NCBI GenBank assembly: GCA_037355855.1
Contig: CM074763.1
Span: 1,178,001 to 1,242,000 of the forward strand
Length of the DNA stretch: 64,000 nt
From: Pseudo-nitzschia pungens
Lineage: Eukaryota; Bacillariophyta; Bacillariophyceae; Bacillariales; Bacillariaceae
Direction of reading: 5' to 3'
Below the pieces are notes generated by a model. That model did not search any database. It was not told the DNA's origin and saw only the letters and a program-made list of their open reading frames with translations. A program made the translations under genes and the position numbers. Every line of letters starts with the position of its first letter. The first letter of the stretch is position 1. Shown here piece after piece: positions 1-12,431 of the stretch.

Positions 1-280
1 GTTTTAACTCGTGTTGTCTGGCTTCTTCAGCGGCCTTTTCGGCTAGTTCCGCTTTGGCTGCTTCCTCTGCTGCCTCGACTGCAGCTTTGGCGGCATCCTC
101 GAGCGCTTCTTTAGCTTCTTCGATTTTTTCATCTACTGACTCGGCTTCCACGGCCTCTTCGGCCTCCACGGCTCCTTCGGCTTCCTCGGCGAGAACGGCA
201 GGGCTCAGTGAGGCCACAAGAACCATCAACACCAACACACAAAGGGTGAGATACCTATTCGTCTTTCCCATTTTGACCAT
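1..280 (-). CDS. Secreted/ER Ala-Glu-rich protein, 5' part only (runs off the left edge)
   Basis: Reading the minus strand from the ATG at 280 gives an open frame to the window edge. It starts MVKMGKTNRYLTLCVLVLMV, continues hydrophobic to about residue 30 (signal peptide, likely cleavage after VLA), and then becomes a run of Ala, Glu and Lys with heptad-like spacing (IEEAKEALEDAAKAAVEAAE), typical of an acidic coiled coil. Similar low-complexity secreted proteins occur in many algae, but I do not recognise a family. A second ATG four codons in is possible. The plus-strand ORF over the same bases is Ser/Ala-rich antisense of this frame. The C-terminus lies outside the window, so size and function are unknown. 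Confidence 0.6.
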   Translation of the reverse strand, partial: MVKMGKTNRYLTLCVLVLMVLVASLSPAVLAEEAEGAVEAEEAVEAESVDEKIEEAKEALEDAAKAAVEAAEEAAKAELAEKAAEEARQHELK

Positions 281-2148
281 TGTTCTTTTTATCTACTATT
301 TTCCAGTGTTGGAGAATGTGCAGAGTTTAATTTGTACTTTCTACATGTCCCAAAACAATAATTGCCCAACAGATTGAGACGACAGTAAAAGATGCATGCG
401 AAGGTTCATACAACAAGTTAGTTGGCAAAACCAAAAATTACTGTATTCTAAAGCCGCAGGTCTAAAGGCAGGCTCGCTACATCAGTTGCTCGTTTGTCCC
501 TTGTGTCTGAAATGATTGTTTTCGAAGCCAATGTGAAGCAGCCGAAAAACGTTTGAATCTGAAGCTTATGCCAAGCTCCACCTTTCGATACATCATCCGA
601 TGCGATCCGATCCGATCCGATAAGGTTTTCCGTTTTCACAGAACATCAAAAAGCAATCGAACATCGAAACTTACCGTTGGTGATTCTTCCTCTCGCGGAA
701 TGTAGTGTACCGGATTGGATATTGGTTGTCGCTGTCGCTGTCGTCGTCGTCGTCGTCGTCGTCTTCGATGTATTTTTTCCCTTGCTGAAGGAAGAGCTGT
801 CAAAAAGCCAAGTTTGGTACCCCAATCATTATTTTTAGTACCATTCAGGCGAATAACGTCCACTTTTCCTCGTGGAAGGCTTTCTCAACGCACTTTCACT
901 ACCGTTACGTACGTACTCTTAATCGTAGTCGTACCTTGCACCAAAAAGATTGACATCGATAGCGGTACGGTATTCAAAATGCAGTCATTTTGATCATCGG
1001 CACACAGACGATGGAACTCGTATCCTCCACAGTTCAACTTTATGCTGCACGTCTAAAGACGAGGAGTCCCGTTGGTGACGTCAGCAATATCTAACCATGG
1101 AGAGGTCATAACCTTACTCGTAACCGTGACCTTTGCACTACCGGTACGAGTAGTAACTGCGAAGTAAGACTACATTATTCGCTTGTGTCACAACTCGTAC
1201 TGAACATTAGAATACATCACATGCACAACAGATTTGAAGAAAGGAGCACCAGCATGGGTTTGTTTACAGATCCAACTTTGATTCATGTGCATCATCATCT
1301 TCCTGTCTTGAAGGAGAAGAGGAGTGGTCAAGGGGTCTATATTTCTCTGCAGATACCCTCCTCCTCAGAGCAGGCAAACGTTGTCATCGTCCATACTAGT
1401 ACTAGTAGTAGTACTACTACTACTAAGGAGGGAAATGGAAATACTACTGCCTGGTACTTTGGCTGTTCCAAGATTTGCAAATGCCTGGACAAAGTTTTTG
1501 ATTGATTTTGCTGTGCTGGAAAATTAGGAGGTTCCGGATGGATGTCCGTGATGGCCTCCTGCTATCTCCTTTACTTTCCTCAATTGATAGTCTCTATTAT
1601 GTTCTGTAGTATGTATTCATTTGAGTTGAGGGAAAGCGTATTTCAAATTCCACTGCAAAAAATGATCTTTTCAGGGACTGTGGAAAAAGGATCCAGACAT
1701 ATCTGCGACACTTCAAGAACTCAGTTGTTGAATCCTGCACAATATTACTAGGTCGCAGAATGATCTGCGATGTATCTTCCGTGGCGCATACTACTAGTAG
1801 TAAAGAATATGTTTGGTAAAGATTGCTCCAAGCTCAAGGAAATGCGTAGGTAGTGCCAAATCCAGCATCCCATATGTCCAAGAAGTAATGTTAACGACTG
1901 TTTCAAGGAGATCAATTCAACAGTTACAAAGAGATGAACCTAGATTTTCAGGTTTGTTTCTGTTGGTACTTCACATAGTTGATGCTGAGATAACTCCGCA
2001 CAAGAAATATTGCCAGTGATCTACCTTCCGAAGCTGCTGCATTCGTTATCAAACTGAGAAAAGCGAATCCACGTTGGAACATATTATACAATGAGAAAAA
2101 TGATCCTAGCATATAATAAAATTATCAGATCAAAAAATTATGGATAAC
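281..2148. other. Gene-free stretch with simple repeats
   Basis: No convincing coding frame. It holds an imperfect ATCCG pentamer run near 601-622, a GTC/GCT microsatellite at 728-764, ACTAGTAGT-type runs near 1393-1422 and scattered short TACGTA/GGTTAC-type motifs. It is the region upstream of the left-edge gene and downstream of LEU1. Small ORFs here lack homology and a sensible composition. Confidence 0.5.
728..764. repeat. GTC trinucleotide microsatellite
   Basis: GTCGCT units pass into at least six consecutive GTC units. The run explains the Arg-rich ORFs seen on both strands across it, which are not genes. Confidence 0.85.
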
Positions 2149-4836
2149 CTAGTTAGCCCAAATAGGAGCATTTTCGTGCATTTTGACCTTATCGGGCACC
2201 CTCATGCTTGCACCATCCAGCCACGGGTAATCGATACTTCTCTGCTTCTCGAATTCGGCAATCTTATCAACCTTCTCGAGCGTCAGACCAATCTTGTCGA
2301 GTCCGTTCAGGAGACACATTTTTCGGAAAGGATCAATCTCAAACTCGAATGATTCGCCGTTCGCACGAATAACCTTTTGGTTAGGGAGATCAACCGTCAA
2401 TTCATTGTCGGCGTCCTCGGCGTCCTTCAACAAAACTTCGACTTCTTCGCGCGTCAAAACCAAAGGAAGCATTCCATTGTTGAAACAGTTGTTGTAGAAG
2501 ATATCTGCGAATGATGTTGAGATGATGCATCGAATTCCCATGTCATTGATCGACCATGGAGCGTGTTCTCGGGACGATCCACATCCAAAGTTGTCGCCGG
2601 CGATCAAAATAGAAGTATCCTTATACTCTGGTTTGTTGAGAATGAAATCATCGTTGTTCTTCGCAACGTCCTCACCCAAGGAAGCAACCTCGTCGGGGTT
2701 TTCGTATCGAAGCTCGGCAAAGGCAGCGAATCCAAGGCCGGCACGCTTGATAGTTTTCAAAAATTCTTTGGGAATAATCATATCAGTGTCAATATTTTGG
2801 ATGTCCAGAGGGGCAGACTGCAACGCGTCAAATCACGGATGAATACGTAACAATGTTAATAAATTGAGTTAGTCAAAAATGGACCAACAACTGCCATCGT
2901 GCACTGCACCAAATTTACTTAGATCATTTGGTCAAACAATTTGGTCAAACACTCACTTTGCCCTTGAGCACTTCAAATTTGGGGAGCCCGGAAGCGACCT
3001 CGCCGCCTTCGGTCATATCCTTCATGTATGGAGCCGGAGGGTCGATAATGGGACCAGGGGAGACGAACTTCTCGGTCGAGAACACTCGGGATCCGCGGTT
3101 GTTGGCATCGATCTTGCGGGGATCCTTATCGGGATCTCCAAGGTAGGGGTAGTTGCGAACATCCGTGAGGCAACCGGCAATGGCGGCGGCGGCCGACATG
3201 GCGGGGGACAACAAATGGGTACGGCCACCTCCACCTTGTCGGCCCTCAAAGTTACGATTAGAGGTCGATGCACATCGTTCCTGGGGCTTCAGCTTATCGT
3301 CATTCATCGCAAGGCACATAGAGCATCCGGGTTCACGCCAGTCGAATCCCGCTTCGATCAAAATCTTGTCCAAACCTTCGTCTTCAGCTTGCTTCTTGAC
3401 CAAACCGGATCCGGGAACGACGTACGCGTGGATTCCTTCTGCGACCTTGCGACCCGTAGCAACTGCAGCAACAGCACGGATATCCTCGATTCTGCCATTT
3501 GTACAAGATCCGATAAAGGCCTTGTCAATTTTCACGCCCTCGAGAGCCTGGTTGCCCTCGAGTCCAATATAGTTGAGGGATCGCTCCATGGCCGCCTTGC
3601 GTGCAGCGTTGGGTGCTTTTTCGGGGTCCGGGACAATGCCATTGATTGGTGCAACATCTTGGGGCGAAGTTCCCCAGGTAACGGTGGGGGCAATGTCTTC
3701 CGCCTTGATCTCAACAACCTTATCGTAAACAGCATCCTCGTCGGAGCAGAGGCTCTTCCAGTATTCGACCGCGGTATCCCAATCCTCGTCGGAAGGAGAC
3801 ATGGGGCGTCCCTTCAAGTAATCGAATGTAACCTCGTCGGGAGCGATGAGTCCGGCTCTAGCACCAGCCTCGATGGCCATGTTGGAAATACTCATGCGTG
3901 CTTCCATGGACAAGGATCGGATGGCGCTTCCGGCAAATTCAATGACACTTCCGGTACCTCCGGCGGTTCCGATGACACCGCAAATGTGGAGAATGATATC
4001 TTTGGAGGTAACTGCCTCGTCGAGCTCACCATCGATCTTAATCAAAAAATTCAAACCCTTTACCTGGGGGAGTGTGGAAGTGGCAAGAACGTGCTCCACC
4101 TCACTAGTTCCGATCCCAAACGCAAGCGCACCAAAGGCACCGTGTGTGGCGGTGTGACTATCTCCGCAAACGCAAGTAGTTCCGGGAAGAGTGAATCCCT
4201 GTTCCGGACCAATGATGTGGACAATTCCCTGTCTCTCATCTTCCATTCCGAAGTATTTGAGGCCGAATCTCTCCACATTCTTTTCCAATTCAAGGACCTG
4301 GGTTCTGGAGTTGATCTCTTCGATGAAACTTTCGACGTCCTTGAGCTGCGTTCTGTCTTCGGTGGGGACGTTGTGATCGACGGTAAGGAGAGTGCAATCG
4401 GGACGACGCACACCGCGGTTTGCCAAACGGAGTCCCTCGAATGCCTGGGGCGATGTCACTTCGTGCACCAAGTGTCTGTCGATGCTGTTTGCGGATTTGG
4501 ACGACGGCCGAAAAAAATCACGACGAGGTGAGATGCATCGACGAGTATTCATCGGAGGGAAATCCCATGGCAAATGTATATCCTTCGCAAGATTGTGGCA
4601 AGACAAAGAATACGACGAGAAACAGGAGAAGAGAGATCCCAGCAGTCGCAGAACTTCGAAAAAACTTACTACAGAAGAGTGGATCCATCAGACTCGGTCA
4701 CGGTGTGATCCTCAAAGATCTTGTCGTACAAAGTTTTACCGGCATCCAACTTTGTGAAGGAGGTCGTGGCCTTGGGTGCAGTGAACCCAGACACGGCGGG
4801 TGCCAGGAACAAAAATAGAGATGATCGGAAAATCAT
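2149..4836 (-). CDS. LEU1: 3-isopropylmalate dehydratase, fused large+small subunits, plastid-targeted
   Basis: Isomerises 2- to 3-isopropylmalate in leucine synthesis. I join three exons: 4836-4670, 4484-2957 and 2817-2149 (introns 4485-4669 with donor GTAAGT and acceptor CAG, and 2818-2956 with donor GTGAGT and acceptor CAG), giving 787 residues, about the size of fungal Leu1. The first junction restores [12 protein letters not shown] and the second restores [17 protein letters not shown], both expected for the family. Residues 1-17 form a signal peptide followed by VSG-FTAP, an ASAFAP-type plastid signal. The large domain has GDSHT (about 163), the Fe-S cysteines SCTNGR (about 383) and GCSMC (about 443 and 446). 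The small domain (from about 566) has [11 protein letters not shown]. All key residues are present. The two long ORFs are one gene, not LeuC and LeuD separately. Confidence 0.95.
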
Positions 4837-6882
4837 CTTTGTTGTCGTCTTCTTTGATAATAATAATAATATTATTATCTACCGTAGAACGAAAGATATT
4901 ATTGTAAACTTTGTCGTCGTGCGTTTTTCCTTTGCGGCGAAGATGAAGAAAGGCGATTGATGGGTGCCCCAATCACGGCGACGAGAGGGGAAGTTATCGA
5001 AGTTTCTCGCACCGATGGCATTGCATTTTCACGTATTTTGAAAAATCTTGGGAAGTTCACGGGGTTTGCGCGCGTGTTTGAAATTCTTTCGAGCGTTTGA
5101 TCGTCGTCCGCGTCGGCTGTCAGGATACGTGGCCACCAACGATTGGAACAGCGACACAAAATCGGAGGCAAGTTTTACATATTACTTCGTATTTCTACCA
5201 TACGAGTAATTACCGCTAGTCGTAATGTACTCTTACAAGTAAGGTTAACACCAGCCTAAGTGACTAAGGTTAGTGCCGGCACACTCGGAAAAGCACGAAG
5301 AAAAGTTGGAAAATATTTTTTTTAATTAAAGAAAGGCATGTTTGTTGTCTTGAACCTCCACGTGGACGGCGTGCGTTGCTCTTAAAAATCAATTACGGTA
5401 TTCTGACCTAGATGTTGATGTGAGGAATGCTTCTCTGAATTCCTTCAAAAAAGTCGTTATTTCGTAAGGTTACTTCGTATGTTCTTCACAACATCAGAAA
5501 ACATTCGACACGCACCTACAAAATACAGTAATTTTCATCTCACAATTTCATTCGAGGTGGTTCAGATAATGTTCGTAAGGGAAGGAAATACACAACAAAA
5601 ATCACTTATCAGGGACCTGTCGAGTGATCTACAGTGGACAACATGTGTTAAAATGAACCGAACCAACAGTGTTCGATGAAAACAACAATGGAATGCAGTA
5701 ATTAGTAATTATTGTACACGTACTGCTTTGATTGACGAACTATTTTTTTCTTCAGATAATACGGGGATATATTACTAGCAACACTCATCGAACCATCTAT
5801 GGGTGTGACGTACAACAAAGGAACTCGTTCTATCTCATGTGTGTCAGCCAAAAGGATTCCCAATGATCCTCAGGGCGACGCAACTATAATCTTTCTTCCG
5901 TGTTGCTCGCCTGCTAGTTGGGGCCCGGTTCCTTCTGGCCAGAACTGGATGGTTGTTTCATCGCCTCCATTAGATTACCTTTTTGTTATGTATCAACGAT
6001 CCAGTCCCTGCTCAATCTCTCGTGATTCTATACGGCGCACTGGTAGGTTGAGTTTTCAATTGCATTATTATTATTATTATCATTATATGCTACCAAGCTT
6101 CGAGTGATCCTCGTGCTTTGGTCGATAGCAATGACTTTTTTGTACGAATATTTATACGATCCACGAATCGCAGAAGAAGATAGTAATGGATGAAGTATTT
6201 CGGAAGTATTTTCGATCGTGGCAACACACGATTGCCTTCGACAGTACTTATGGCCATGGTTCCAATCTAACGAGAATGGAAGTAGCGGGAGTCGACGTTT
6301 TCGGTGTGTTGGGACGATCCGATAAGCGTTACCACTTCTGCGCCGTTGTTGCTTCCAAAGTTTCTGCCGAGTCGACAGGGTAGGGTTCCATACAATTGTT
6401 GTTTGATGTTTCAATTTTGTCATTCAAATCCTCGAATGGAATCCCATGGATTGAGGTTGCGTGACACATCCAAATCTCCATGTTGGACTGTTGCATGAAC
6501 ATTGACGTAAAGTCTTTTTCGTTGCAGAGTTGCTGCCCACGACTGTATATTGAATGCACCCTAGAGACCTTGAATCTACCAAAGGGGCTTGTCATTATTA
6601 TTTATAGTGACAAAGACAAGCACTCCAGGTACGCAAGGACACAACAGTTGCGAAATAGTATAGAGCATAACCTACTACCACACTGTCCGCATGAAACGTC
6701 CATTCCATTAGAATACAATGATCTACTCTAGAATAAAAACAGTCATTGTCGACTCGATTCATTCGGTCATGGAAGGCTTTCGACGAGCAGAAACGACGCT
6801 TGACTGCTCGCTTCCCGTCACCGAACTTCTTCGCCGACAATTTGATTCACGGGCGCTCGAATGAATGAAAGAATGAATGTGT
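4837..6882. other. Gene-free stretch between LEU1 promoter side and the ubiquitin-NiSOD gene
   Basis: No supported gene. 4837-5000 is the LEU1 upstream region with an AT-rich TAATAATAATAATATTATTA stretch near 4857-4877. 5170-5270 contains several TACTTCGTA, TTACAAGTAAGGTTAAC-type motifs that recur in other intergenic regions. A short TTATTATTATTATTATCATTAT run lies near 6064-6086. Small ORFs on both strands look random. Confidence 0.5.
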
Positions 6883-7887
<1,005 letters not shown>

Positions 7888-9675
7888 GTTGAATGAATAT
7901 AGGATCTGTTGGTTCGAATGGACAAAGATGAAAATGAATCAATGGTAATAAAATAAGAAGTACAGTAATACGAATGTACCGGTATGCGGGAAAGATGACG
8001 GAGAAAGGAGTAAAACAGAAAACATCCATCAAGATCCAAGAAGATCTCAAACCGCCAGTCGAACAGCTGCACGTTGACACGGTGCTCGTTATTGTCAGTC
8101 ATTTTACTTGTACTTATTGTACTGTAGGTTACGTAGGGGTTAACGGTTGCTAGCCCTTCTGGTTGAACCTGTATGTACTGGTACGTAGCGACGAAGGCCT
8201 GGAAAAGAGGCTCTTTTCCAAGCCCGAAATTCGAAGCTCGAAGCACGGGTCATGGGTCATGCTTCCTGGATACTTGTACAAAGTAAGGTCTTACTTCGTA
8301 CTTCGTAGTACAAAATACCAATTGTACACCTAATTACCGTAAGATTACATACTTCATATGCGTAAGGTTACTGTGCCTTCCTCAAAGGGTGCAATAAGGT
8401 TACCTAGGAACTAAGGCCTCACCTGAACGTTCAAGCGTTTTGCTCCAAGCCTCAAGCCAGTCATACCAATTCTTAACTTGTTGTAAATTATGATCTTGAA
8501 CTTCTTCGACGGTACAGTAGAGGTGAATGATGTTGCCATCCTTGCGCAAGAGCTTGATTTTGAAAAGAACCAGTTGGCAAGTTCTTGTAAAGCATTCCAT
8601 TGGTGGTTGGCCAAGGGGCACTTATTCTTATTCTTCTCGTATCTGCTGGCAGCAGCGACCAAAACAATAATCATCTAAAATACCAGGAACCATTTGTTTC
8701 ATTGAGACAACAGACAACCATTTGAATCAGATCCTATCATACTACTAGTGTGGATTGCTGACAACTCTTCTGCAGTGAATTGATCCTGTGTAGGGACCGT
8801 ACTACTAGAGAAAAACGCTGGTGGTGGTGGTTCTTAGCTATAGTAGGTAGAGTCGTAGTTGTGTTGCGTCAATGATAACATTATTGGACTCATTGCTGCC
8901 ACCAGTATTAGTACTAGTACTAGTAGTTATGAACTTGTTCAATGATATCAGTGTACGTGGTAGATTTACTAGAATTCATGTTCGGTTCCGTCAGCACAAT
9001 AGAATGGAAATATGCCGGGCTACGGAGCCGGGTGATGGAGAGTTTGCTTATTGTTGTTGCACAAGAAATTTTGTCGGCGGCAATCGCACGAGCTTCGTCA
9101 TCACGAATGCACATTGAGCTGGGTCAGCCGGTATGCACCTCATGGTGGTAGTCTGCATTTTGCATCGTTGTGCAAGTTCTCAGGACGGTTTGATTGAACC
9201 TAAACAGTGGATTGCAGAAATTCTAGGATGAACCATTCTTCTCGGAGTCTGCAAGAATCGACACATGCATTAAAAGACAGGATTCACGCTTTCACATTGA
9301 CACAGTGAACTGTGGCTGCTGCAACTCGATGCGCATTGAATAAGTGTAAAAGAGTATATTCGGAAAAACTCAGTACTCACGTACGCTGACCGCGCCAACC
9401 AAAACGAGAGTCTACTGAAGCAAGAATATCACATTTTGTAATCTGACCACGCAACCATAGAGAGGCGTAGCCAATAGTTTAAGCCATACAGAAACAAACT
9501 AGCGTTCAGCTCATTGCATCTTTATCATTTTGTTTACGTTACTCCGAAATTAACGTTGAGAATCTTACAAATATACAATGCATCATTTCTGTGATCCAAT
9601 GGCGAGAGGCTCGCGACAAAATCTCGTCAGTCGAAGGGCGACCAGAGCTAGTCCCTATCACAGCAAGTCGTTCGT
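7888..9675. other. Gene-free stretch upstream of the ubiquitin-NiSOD gene
   Basis: No supported gene. 8270-8400 is dense in TACTTCGTA, GTACAAAGTAAGG and AAGGTTAC motifs. A minus ORF at 8400-8621 has a protein-like composition but no recognised family and no clear context. ACTAGT runs occur near 8740, 8800 and 8910-8930. The proximal part, 7888-8100, is presumably promoter or 5' UTR of the ubiquitin-NiSOD gene. Confidence 0.45.
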
Positions 9676-11220
9676 TCAAATGGAGCGACTACAGACTCCG
9701 GCAGCCACTCCCACCGAACTCCCTCCATCATCGAGAACATCTTCGGCATCGATCAGTGTGTTCGATGATGGATCACTCGTGGTTGTTCGGTCGACTTCTT
9801 CCACCGATTCCACTACTTCCTCGCTTGCCGATGGTGATTCCATGATAACCTGCTGTTTCTTTGTTGTTGGGCAATCGATGATCCGAGTGGGCTCCAAGGT
9901 GTATTGATCCACTAAAATCGATGGATCGTCTGCCAAACGAGCCACGAATGTATGGCCAACGAGCGAGTCTTCGAACTTCGTTGCGCTGCCCCAGTCGTGC
10001 ATGAAATCTGTTGTGACAAGAAATAATGATGATGATGAAGAAATGAGGTCCAACCACAGGTATGGTTATCGTTGGATTCGACATCTGTAGACCAATTTAC
10101 TTAAAATTAATCAAACAAAGCATCATTGTACACACATACCTTGTGGAGCAGGGTTCGTTCCCATGTGAAATTTGTATTTTTCGGAACAACGCTTTCCGAG
10201 GTCGGGGACATGCACAATCTTGTTCGCCCAGTACACGCTGAGCGGACATCCCACTTCGTTGCGGAAACCCATTCTGATAGAATTGCACGGCATGTGCTTT
10301 GGTCCTTCTCTCAGGGCTTCCTGCTGCTTCGGTATTGGGTTGTCTTCGGTTGCTACGGTGCTGGGATCGAATGGTTCCGGGTCGATCTTGTCATCGGAAC
10401 CACAAGAGAAACCTTTTCCAATCGGAATCAAGCCTGTTGGGAATCCAACAAGGAAATAATGAGGACATTGCACGGTAGCAACGGAAACGAACGAGAAGAC
10501 TTACAGAATCGCGAGCGACAAACACGTAACGATTCTCTTCTTTCAACGAGTGCAGCGTTGTTGTGCGACCTTACCTGCGCGGTACTGCAACACCACGTTT
10601 CCGGCATTGCCGTCCCCATCGATTTCACGCGCGTGATAAACAAACGACTCAAACGTTGGCACAGATATCCATTCTGGCAGAACGAACGCGACACGCAAAA
10701 CCAGAGGAACAAAACCGTTGAGCGATGCGTAGTGATTGATTCATTCACTCTGGCGGGATGCCCCCGCTGACATCGCGATCCGCGAATCCCACTCACCTCC
10801 GGGTTTCAAAATCGCCTGCGGATCTTGCATCGGTTTCTTGTCGGGCCGAAAGGGTGAATACTCGATGCCGTTTGCAACCCGCGCCAAAACGACGCTTTTC
10901 GTCGAGGTGTTTTCGACAATCCAGGTCGTGTCGAATCCCATCACGGCGGACGGACTCTCGAGAGATTGTACCTCGCCCAATGGGCAGGTTACCGTTTCGG
11001 TATTTGGTACCAGGGATGCACCAATACCGCTTTGTTTCAGAGAGTTATATATCGAACGCCGACTGCCGTGACCCATATAGGGATGCACCGGTTTTGTTTC
11101 ACAGACATCGGGTAAGTGATACTTTTCCTGAACCCAGCTAGGACATTGTTGATGAACAAGATCTCCGGTCGAGGCCAGTGCAGCGGTTGCGGCTGCTTTC
11201 ACAATCCTTCCTGCATCCAT
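9676..11220 (-). CDS. Four-exon protein with a VHL-beta-like C-terminal segment, function unknown
   Basis: Exons 11220-10797, 10673-10575, 10433-10140 and 10007-9676 join in frame through GTGAGT, GTAAGG and GTATGT donors and CAG acceptors to give 382 residues. The joins read PGG-EWISVPTFESF, QYRAG-LIPIGKGF and NPAPQ-DFMHDWGSATKF. The segment from about residue 205 (CPLSVYWANK ... VGHTFVARLADD ... TRIIDCP) has the pattern of a von Hippel-Lindau beta domain (xVYW, GHTFVAR), which is my inference from memory of the family. The first half contains ENTSTKSVVLARV and a DPQAILKPGGEW motif. The last 55 residues are acidic, Ser/Thr-rich and probably disordered. A possible 5' UTR intron (GTGAGT near 11295, acceptor near 11253) lies upstream. 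Function is not known. Confidence 0.75.
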
Positions 11221-12431
11221 TATCGGAGAGATGTTACCGAAGTTGATATACCTGTTCTAGTCTTCGATTGCAAAAGACAGACCAAAACATTGACTCACCC
11301 AACACATCGAGTGGTTTCTTTTTTTCGAAAGAAAATCGCTCCTACGCGGGAACGAAAATAATTTGAAGGGAAAGAAGTACACCACACGTAGTGTACACGT
11401 AGTAGTCATAGAAATCTGGCACTGCATTCAGATCACTTTTTGAGATGAGAGCTTTGTTTGGGTCATGTCAAAATCGAGAGAGTGCCATGATGATTACGAT
11501 TCGGAATAGCCCCATCGCGTTGCGGGGTCAGGACATACGTAGTAGTCTTTTTGAGTTTTAGTGATTGCTGGGCTTTTTCTGTCATCAACTGTACCAGATT
11601 CCGGTGCTCGGGACTCCAATGTATTGTCAAAAAAACTGGTGATAACATGCAAAGTGAATGTCCCACTAAGCAGACAAGTATCTCACACTAAACCCCTCTA
11701 TTAAGCATCTTTTGATGAATCTTTTGATGGACAAGGATGCAAGATTGGGTGTTAAGAGGGCTCACCATGATGCCAGCATAATAGGCAGCCGGGCCTGAAG
11801 GTGACACTAGTACTTTGTATAGTTTCACGTCTAAGCTGTCCTTGTGGCATTCGAAAAAATCACTCTCTGTTGGTAACAATTGCTCTAAACGGCACACCTT
11901 TTAATCAGGTTATTCTTCCTCCTGATCTCACAATCTCAGGATCATCATAATAATTTGCACAGAAGAGTGATTTCTTTGTTTTCAAGAAGCCTTCTTGGAT
12001 TCAAAATTTTCTGCAGGGAGAGGCACAGGCAGGGAGGGCAATACAGAATGGTAGTATTGTCCATAGTCATGTGAGCAATCTCTCGTAATGTCAGTCTCTT
12101 TTTTACCATGTGCATCAATCAACTCATATTATTTTGTTGTAATTATGAGGACCTCATGACTCATGACCTCTGTCGGTTTGATCTTCGCATTTGCGGAGAT
12201 TTCCACAGGGGTAAAATCATTGGTCGTCGTGCCAAGCTCTGCCATGATATTTTGTGACGATGTCTAAAGTGCAGGCTCAGGGATTTGTGCTAAAATGATA
12301 AAGGGACGTTGTGGAGTGAGCAAAATTTAATGTTTTACGATCTATTTCTAACTTGTGTTTCTGGCACTAGCAAGGTGTCAATGCAATGATCTCTGCGCGA
12401 CCACCTTGCTTGCAAAATAATGATGATGTTA
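11221..12431. other. Gene-free stretch
   Basis: No supported gene. It separates the 3' end of the FAB1 gene from the start of the four-exon gene. Short ORFs at 11463-11666 and 11688-11897 show no family resemblance. Composition is AT-richer than the flanking exons. Confidence 0.45.

Noticed and set aside
715..993. Arg-rich plus-strand ORF
   Set aside because: It is a translation of the GTC microsatellite with random sequence after it.
2149..2823. Separate LeuD gene starting at 2823
   Set aside because: The apparent start is TTG inside an intron acceptor; splicing from LeuC gives the conserved joint.
2879..4531. 550-codon plus ORF over LEU1
   Set aside because: Shadow of the LEU1 frame, which has all family motifs.
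8400..8621. 73-codon minus ORF with protein-like composition
   Set aside because: No recognised family, short, in a gene-free tract; not enough to call a gene.
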